Shown here piece by piece: positions 60,588 to 64,000 of a stretch of DNA of 64,000 bases. Both the position numbers and the translations under genes were made by a program. Source of the stretch: Albimonas donghaensis (lineage in GTDB: Bacteria; Pseudomonadota; Alphaproteobacteria; Rhodobacterales; Rhodobacteraceae); contig NZ_FNMZ01000002.1 of NCBI RefSeq assembly GCF_900106695.1, positions 434,001-498,000 of the forward strand, given 5' to 3'. Position 1 is the first letter of the stretch; every line of letters starts with the position of its first letter. The notes below the pieces were generated by a model that was given only the letters and a program-made list of their open reading frames with translations, was not told where the DNA came from and made no database searches.

Positions 60588-60983
60588 GGACGGTCCTTGG
60601 GGAAGGGGACGGGGCGGAGGGAGACGGGGCGGAGGGAGACGGGCCGGAGGGAGACGGGCCGGAGGGAGACGGGCCGGAGGGAGACGGGCCGGAGGGAGAC
60701 GGGCCGGAGGGAGACGGGCCGGAGGGAGACGGGCCGGAGGGAGACGGGCCGGAGGGAGACGGGCCGGAGGGAGACGGGCCGGAGGGAGACGGGCCGGAGG
60801 GAGACGGGCCGGAGGGAGACGGGCCGGAGGGAGACGGGCCGGAGGGAGACGGGCCGGAGGGAGACGGGCCGGAGGGGGCGTCGAGCCCCCTCCGCCCCGC
60901 GCCGGGCGAGGCCCGGCGGGCGCCCTCGTCCCCACGTCGCGGCCCCTTGGCGACGGGGGGAACATTTCGCTAACATCGCGGAC
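60588..60983. other. 396-bp intergenic region dominated by a minisatellite
   Basis: Contains the 15-bp repeat array, a 9-bp hairpin GGAGGGGGC-GTCGA-GCCCCCTCC (60871-60893) and a second hairpin GCCGGGC-GAG-GCCCGGC (60901-60917). The hairpins may end the GNAT transcript. Confidence 0.7.
60616..60870. repeat. 17-copy 15-bp tandem repeat (minisatellite)
   Basis: Seventeen uninterrupted units of GGAGGGAGACGGGCC; the first differs at one base, the other sixteen are identical. A degenerate unit precedes and 6 bases of another follow. The unit length is a multiple of three and no frame contains a stop, so all six frames stay open. The frame of the downstream pdeM gene reads (GRRET)n. Confidence 0.97.
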
Positions 60984-61772
60984 ATGAGCGACTCGCTTCC
61001 CCTGCCCCCCTGCCCCTCGCCTACCGCCGCCCCTGCGGAGGGGCTCGGCTTCGCGCTGGGGGGCGCGGCGCTGGTCGCCCGGCCCTCGGGCGCGCTGTGG
61101 TGGCCGGCGCGGCGGATGCTGACGGTCGCCGACCTGCATCTGGGCAAATCCGGACGGATGGCGCGGCGCGGCGGGCCGTTGCTGCCCCCCTACGAGACCG
61201 AGGAGACGCTGGATCGGCTGGCGGCCGAGATCGCGGCGCTCGCCCCCGCCGAGGTGGTCTGCCTGGGCGACAGTTTCGACGACCCCGCCGCGGCCGCGGC
61301 GCTGGCCCCCGCGACCCGGGCGCGGCTGGCGGAGATGGCCGAGGGCCGGCGCTGGACCTGGGCGGAGGGCAACCACGATCCCGGCCCCAACGGCCTGACC
61401 GCTCCCGGCATGACCCATGCGGCGGAACTGCGGGCGGGGCCGCTGGTCTTCCGCCACATCGCCGCGCCGGGCTGGCGGGCGGGCGGGATCGCGGGCGAGG
61501 GGGGCGAGCGCGAGGGGGGCGAGGTCTCCGGCCACTATCACCCCAAGGGACGGCTGCCCGGCGGCGGCGGCGCGCGCGCCTGTTTCGTGCTCTCCCACGG
61601 GCGGCTGATCCTGCCGGCCTTCGGGCGCTATACCGGCGGCCTCTGCGCCCGCGACCCGGCGATCCGCGCCCTGGCGCCCGAGGGGCTGGCCCTGCTGCTT
61701 GGCCCGCGGGTGACGCCCGTCCCGCTCTCCGCCCTGCGCCCCATCGCAAGGCTGGCGTCGACGGGGCGCTGA
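60984..61772 (+). CDS. pdeM: Ligase-associated DNA-damage-response endonuclease PdeM
   Basis: This 262-residue calcineurin-like metallophosphoesterase has metal ligands Asp50 and His52 (VADLHLGKS), Asp96 (GDSFDD), Asn130/His131 (GNHDPG), and His184 and His186 (GHYHPKG). PSGALWWPARRMLTVADLHLGKS, split here as PSGALWWP and DLHLGKS, is diagnostic of PdeM. ATG 60984 gives a family-like N-terminus. The frame stays open upstream through the minisatellite, but no good start or ribosome site supports a longer protein. A small internal Gly/Glu repeat (GEGGEREGGE) is an insertion before the last motif. Confidence 0.92.
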   Translation: MSDSLPLPPCPSPTAAPAEGLGFALGGAALVARPSGALWWPARRMLTVADLHLGKSGRMARRGGPLLPPYETEETLDRLAAEIAALAPAEVVCLGDSFDDPAAAAALAPATRARLAEMAEGRRWTWAEGNHDPGPNGLTAPGMTHAAELRAGPLVFRHIAAPGWRAGGIAGEGGEREGGEVSGHYHPKGRLPGGGGARACFVLSHGRLILPAFGRYTGGLCARDPAIRALAPEGLALLLGPRVTPVPLSALRPIARLASTGR

Positions 61773-61872
61773 ACCCGCCCGCGAGGCTCCGCCACGCAGG
61801 ACGCCCGCGCCCCCGCATCCAGGCTCGCCCCCACGCAATCCGCCCCCACGCCCCCCCGACACGGAGCCCGAA

Positions 61873-62319
61873 ATGAGCGCCTTCACCCCTCGCGACCCGG
61901 ACTGGGAGCAGCGGATCCGCAAGGTCTTCGCCCTTCAGGGCATGATGGGCCATCTGGGGATCGCGATCGAAAGCCTCGCCCCCGGGATCGCCGTGCTGAC
62001 CGCCCCGATCCGGCCCGAGATCTCGCAGCAGCACGGGTTCGCCCATGCGGGGCTGGCCTTTTCCGCGGGCGACACGGCGGCGGGGATCGCGGCGCAGTCG
62101 CTGATGGCGCCGGGCTTCGGCGTGCTGACCATCGAGATGAAGATCAACCTGCTGGCCCCGGCCCGCGGGCAGGCGATCCGGGCGACGGGACGGGTGGAGC
62201 GCGCGGGGCGGACGGTCACGGTGGTCCGCTCCGACGTGGTCGCGCTGGATCAGGCGGGGGCGGAGACGCCGATCGCCACCATGCTGGGCACGATGGCGGT
62301 GATGGGCGGCATGGACTGA
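61873..62319 (+). CDS. PaaI-family hotdog thioesterase, copy 1
   Basis: This 148-residue single hotdog domain has QQHGFAHAGLAFSAGDTAAGIAA, where the HG-x(n)-GD pattern supplies the catalytic Asp/His region (blocks QQHGFAHAG and GDTAAGIAA). EMKINLLAPARG and a late VRSDVVALD follow. Acyl-CoA substrate unknown. The next gene is a paralogue, with the same TPRDPDWE near the N-terminus. Confidence 0.87.
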   Translation: MSAFTPRDPDWEQRIRKVFALQGMMGHLGIAIESLAPGIAVLTAPIRPEISQQHGFAHAGLAFSAGDTAAGIAAQSLMAPGFGVLTIEMKINLLAPARGQAIRATGRVERAGRTVTVVRSDVVALDQAGAETPIATMLGTMAVMGGMD

Positions 62320-62571
62320 CCGGAGCGCCACGGCCAGCCGGCGATCCGGCCCGCCTTCCGAGGCCCCGGCACGGCTCGACCCCGCCGACGCGCGGGGCGG
62401 GGCGGGCGGGGTGGGCGGGGCGCGCGGCCTTCAAGGCTCGCGATCCCGCTTCGCCCGATCATGACCGGCGCGCGCCCCGCGGCCGATGCGCCCCGCGACC
62501 TCCCGGATCTTGATGCGCCGCCGGGCGGGGGATCTGCTGGCCCCTCCGCCCCCTTCACGCTCCGGAACATG

Positions 62572-63057
62572 ATGACCCTCGACAGCCCCGCCCCCGGTTT
62601 CGCCCCCGCGCCTCCCGCCTTCACGCCCCGCGACCCGGACTGGGAAGCCCGCGCCCGCGCGCTGTTCGAGGTGCAGAACATGATGCGCCTGCTCGGCTAC
62701 CGGCTCGAAACCCTGCGCCCCGGCGCGGCGGATCTCTCGGCCCCCGTCGGCGAGGCCACCCGCCAGCAGCTGGGCGCCGCCCATGCGGCCATGGCCTTCG
62801 CCGGGGGCGACACGGCGGCGGGGATCGCGGCGGCGACCATGCTGGCGCCGGGCGACAGCGTGGTGACGCTGGAGATGAAGACGAATTTCCTCGCCCCGGT
62901 GAACGGCGCGCGGGTGCTGGCCCGCGGACGGGTCGAGCGGGCGGGGCGCAGCGTGGTGGTGGTGCGGGCCGAGGTCGACAGCATCGACGCGGACGGCGTG
63001 GCGACGCGGGCCGCCATCATGCTCGGCACGATGGCGGTGATCCGCCCGCGGGCCTGA
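62572..63057 (+). CDS. PaaI-family hotdog thioesterase, copy 2
   Basis: This 161-residue tandem paralogue of the preceding gene shares FTPRDPDWE, GDTAAGIAA, LEMKTNFLAPVNGARV and GTMAV. At the active-site loop it has QQLGAAHAAMAF where copy 1 has QQHGFAHAGLAF, so the HG pair is lost. ATG 62572 (or 62569) is chosen. A longer frame to 62461 would add a Pro/Ala-rich segment without family similarity. Confidence 0.83.
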   Translation: MTLDSPAPGFAPAPPAFTPRDPDWEARARALFEVQNMMRLLGYRLETLRPGAADLSAPVGEATRQQLGAAHAAMAFAGGDTAAGIAAATMLAPGDSVVTLEMKTNFLAPVNGARVLARGRVERAGRSVVVVRAEVDSIDADGVATRAAIMLGTMAVIRPRA

Positions 63058-63189
63058 GCGGCGCCTCGCCGCGCGACCGCCCCCGCCGGGCGGGCCGGGC
63101 GGCGGCCTCGCGGCGCCGGGCGCGGAGGCGCCGTCCGCGGGGCCTGCGCGGCCCCGGCCGGACGCCGCGGGGGGCGTCCGGAACCGGCC

Positions 63190-63256
63190 GGCCCCGTCAG
63201 AGGGCCCCGCCAAAAGGCCCTGTCAGAAGGCCCCGTCAAAAAAGGCGACGTCAGAA
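63190..63256. repeat. Five 13-bp tandem repeats across the folD stop
   Basis: Units GGCCCCGTCAGAG, GGCCCCGCCAAAA, GGCCCTGTCAGAA, GGCCCCGTCAAAA (plus AA) and GGCGACGTCAGAA. The last unit contains the folD stop codon. Confidence 0.8.
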
Positions 63257-64000
63257 GGCGAAGGCGGCGGGGGGCTCGATCCCGTGGATGCGGCAGGCGG
63301 CGGTGACGGTGTTGGCCAGCAGGCAGGCGATGGTCATCGGCCCGACCCCGCCCGGCACCGGGGTGATCGCGCCGGCGACCTGCGCCGCGCTCGCGTAATG
63401 CACGTCGCCCACCAGGCGGGTCCGGCCCTCGCCCCGCTCCGGCGCCGGAATGCGGTTGATGCCCACGTCGATCACCGTCGCCCCCGGCTTGATCCAGTCG
63501 CCCGGGATCATCTCGGGCCGGCCCACGGCGGCGATCAGGATGTCGGCGCGCCGGCAGACCTCGGCCAGGTCCTTCGTGCGGGAATGGGCGACGGTCACCG
63601 TGCAGCTCTCGCGCAGCAGCAGTTGCGCCATCGGCTTGCCCACGATGTTCGAGCGCCCGACCACCACCGCGTCGAGCCCCGAGAGGCGCCCCAGCTGGTC
63701 GCGCAGCAGCATCAGGCAGCCCAGCGGCGTGCAGGACACCATCGCCGGCAGCCCCGCCGCCAGACGCCCGACATTGATCACGTGGAACCCGTCCACGTCC
63801 TTCTCCGGCGCGATGGCGTCGATCACCCGGTCGGCGTCCATGTGGCCGGGCAGCGGCAGCTGCACCAGGATCCCGTGCACCGCCGGGTCGGCGTTGAGCC
63901 GGGCGACGATCTCCAGCAATTCGGCCTCGGAGGCGTCGGCGGGCAGCTTGTGCTCGAAGCTGGCCATGCCCGCCTCCAGCGTCTGCCGGCCCTTGTTGCG
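63251..64000 (-). CDS. folD: Methylenetetrahydrofolate dehydrogenase/cyclohydrolase (5' end missing)
   Basis: The gene runs off the right edge; 250 codons including the stop are present. It converts 5,10-methylene- to 10-formyl-tetrahydrofolate. Signatures are [10 protein letters not shown], the ending [51 protein letters not shown] and the C-terminal [18 protein letters not shown]. The first visible residues, [11 protein letters not shown], are the normal FolD continuation, so only about 50 residues are missing. It may serve the one-carbon flux from sarcosine oxidase. Confidence 0.96.
   Translation of the reverse strand, partial: RNKGRQTLEAGMASFEHKLPADASEAELLEIVARLNADPAVHGILVQLPLPGHMDADRVIDAIAPEKDVDGFHVINVGRLAAGLPAMVSCTPLGCLMLLRDQLGRLSGLDAVVVGRSNIVGKPMAQLLLRESCTVTVAHSRTKDLAEVCRRADILIAAVGRPEMIPGDWIKPGATVIDVGINRIPAPERGEGRTRLVGDVHYASAAQVAGAITPVPGGVGPMTIACLLANTVTAACRIHGIEPPAAFAF

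Noticed and set aside
60616-60870. CRISPR array.
   Set aside because: Units are 15 bp and contiguous, without spacers, and there are no cas genes. The 13- to 27-bp arrays elsewhere are also contiguous.
60597-60983. The (GRRET)n repeat as a real N-terminal extension of PdeM.
   Set aside because: The frame is open only because the repeat has no stops in any frame. The ribosome-site context and the family N-terminus favour ATG 60984. Kept as a testable idea only.

Overview
The window is very GC-rich chromosomal DNA from an alphaproteobacterium, most likely order Rhodobacterales. The evidence is the mix of genes: a TrgA-family membrane protein, a MucR-type regulator, soxBDAG, RibH2 under an FMN riboswitch, a DUF1127 protein and the nifU-tsaB-rimI-mucR-miaB neighbourhood. 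I see no tRNA, rRNA, insertion sequence, prophage or CRISPR array. Almost all of the sequence is tightly packed coding DNA with many ATGA or TGATG stop/start overlaps.

Layout. Bases 2-5792: a membrane-lipid and stress cluster (amine-oxidase-like flavoprotein, DUF1365 protein, cyclopropane-fatty-acid synthase, TrgA-like protein, GPH-type transporter). 6334-10759: pheS and pheT, separated by a small membrane-protein gene and a 494-base gap. 10827-17814 (minus): ribH2 with its FMN riboswitch, cobA, and the tetrameric sarcosine oxidase operon soxBDAG. 17950-25801: an alpha/beta hydrolase, a yqjDE-like pair, a beta-ketothiolase, a thioesterase, an Ada-like methyltransferase, a DUF1127 protein and an MFS exporter. 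26010-31268: nth-adenosine kinase, then coaBC-dut-rrf2-cysK. 31553-37287: an AAA ATPase, an amidase, a UbiH-family hydroxylase and miaB. 37488-40729 (minus): mucR, rimI, tsaB, nifU and a universal stress protein. 40925-43841: a deaminase-like amidohydrolase, purine nucleoside phosphorylase and an SDR. 43966-45981: a soluble lytic transglycosylase.

46169-51531 (minus) is the most unusual part. A TadE-like pseudopilin is followed by three tandem paralogues of a TadG-like protein. Each has an N-terminal membrane anchor and a large conserved C-terminal region with repeated Gly-Gly turns that I read as a beta-solenoid. The rest of a Tad secretion system is absent from the window. Next to it, 51927-56132 (minus) carries the ATP-grasp / alpha-E / transglutaminase / Anbu peptidase operon. 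56702-61772 holds the ligase-associated DNA-repair helicase and PdeM nuclease. They are split by a lysozyme-inhibitor-like gene, a GNAT gene and a 17-copy 15-bp minisatellite. The window ends with two tandem hotdog thioesterases and a partial folD.

A second theme is short tandem repetition at the 3' ends of genes or just beyond them: 13-, 15-, 16-, 18- and 27-bp units. Several of these are translated as repetitive C-terminal tails (SoxA, helicase). Small regulatory signals that could be read directly include an FMN riboswitch, several intrinsic terminators, sigma-70-like promoters (mucR, the Anbu operon, the tad paralogues), an Irr-type palindrome before nifU, and three REP-like palindromes of one family.
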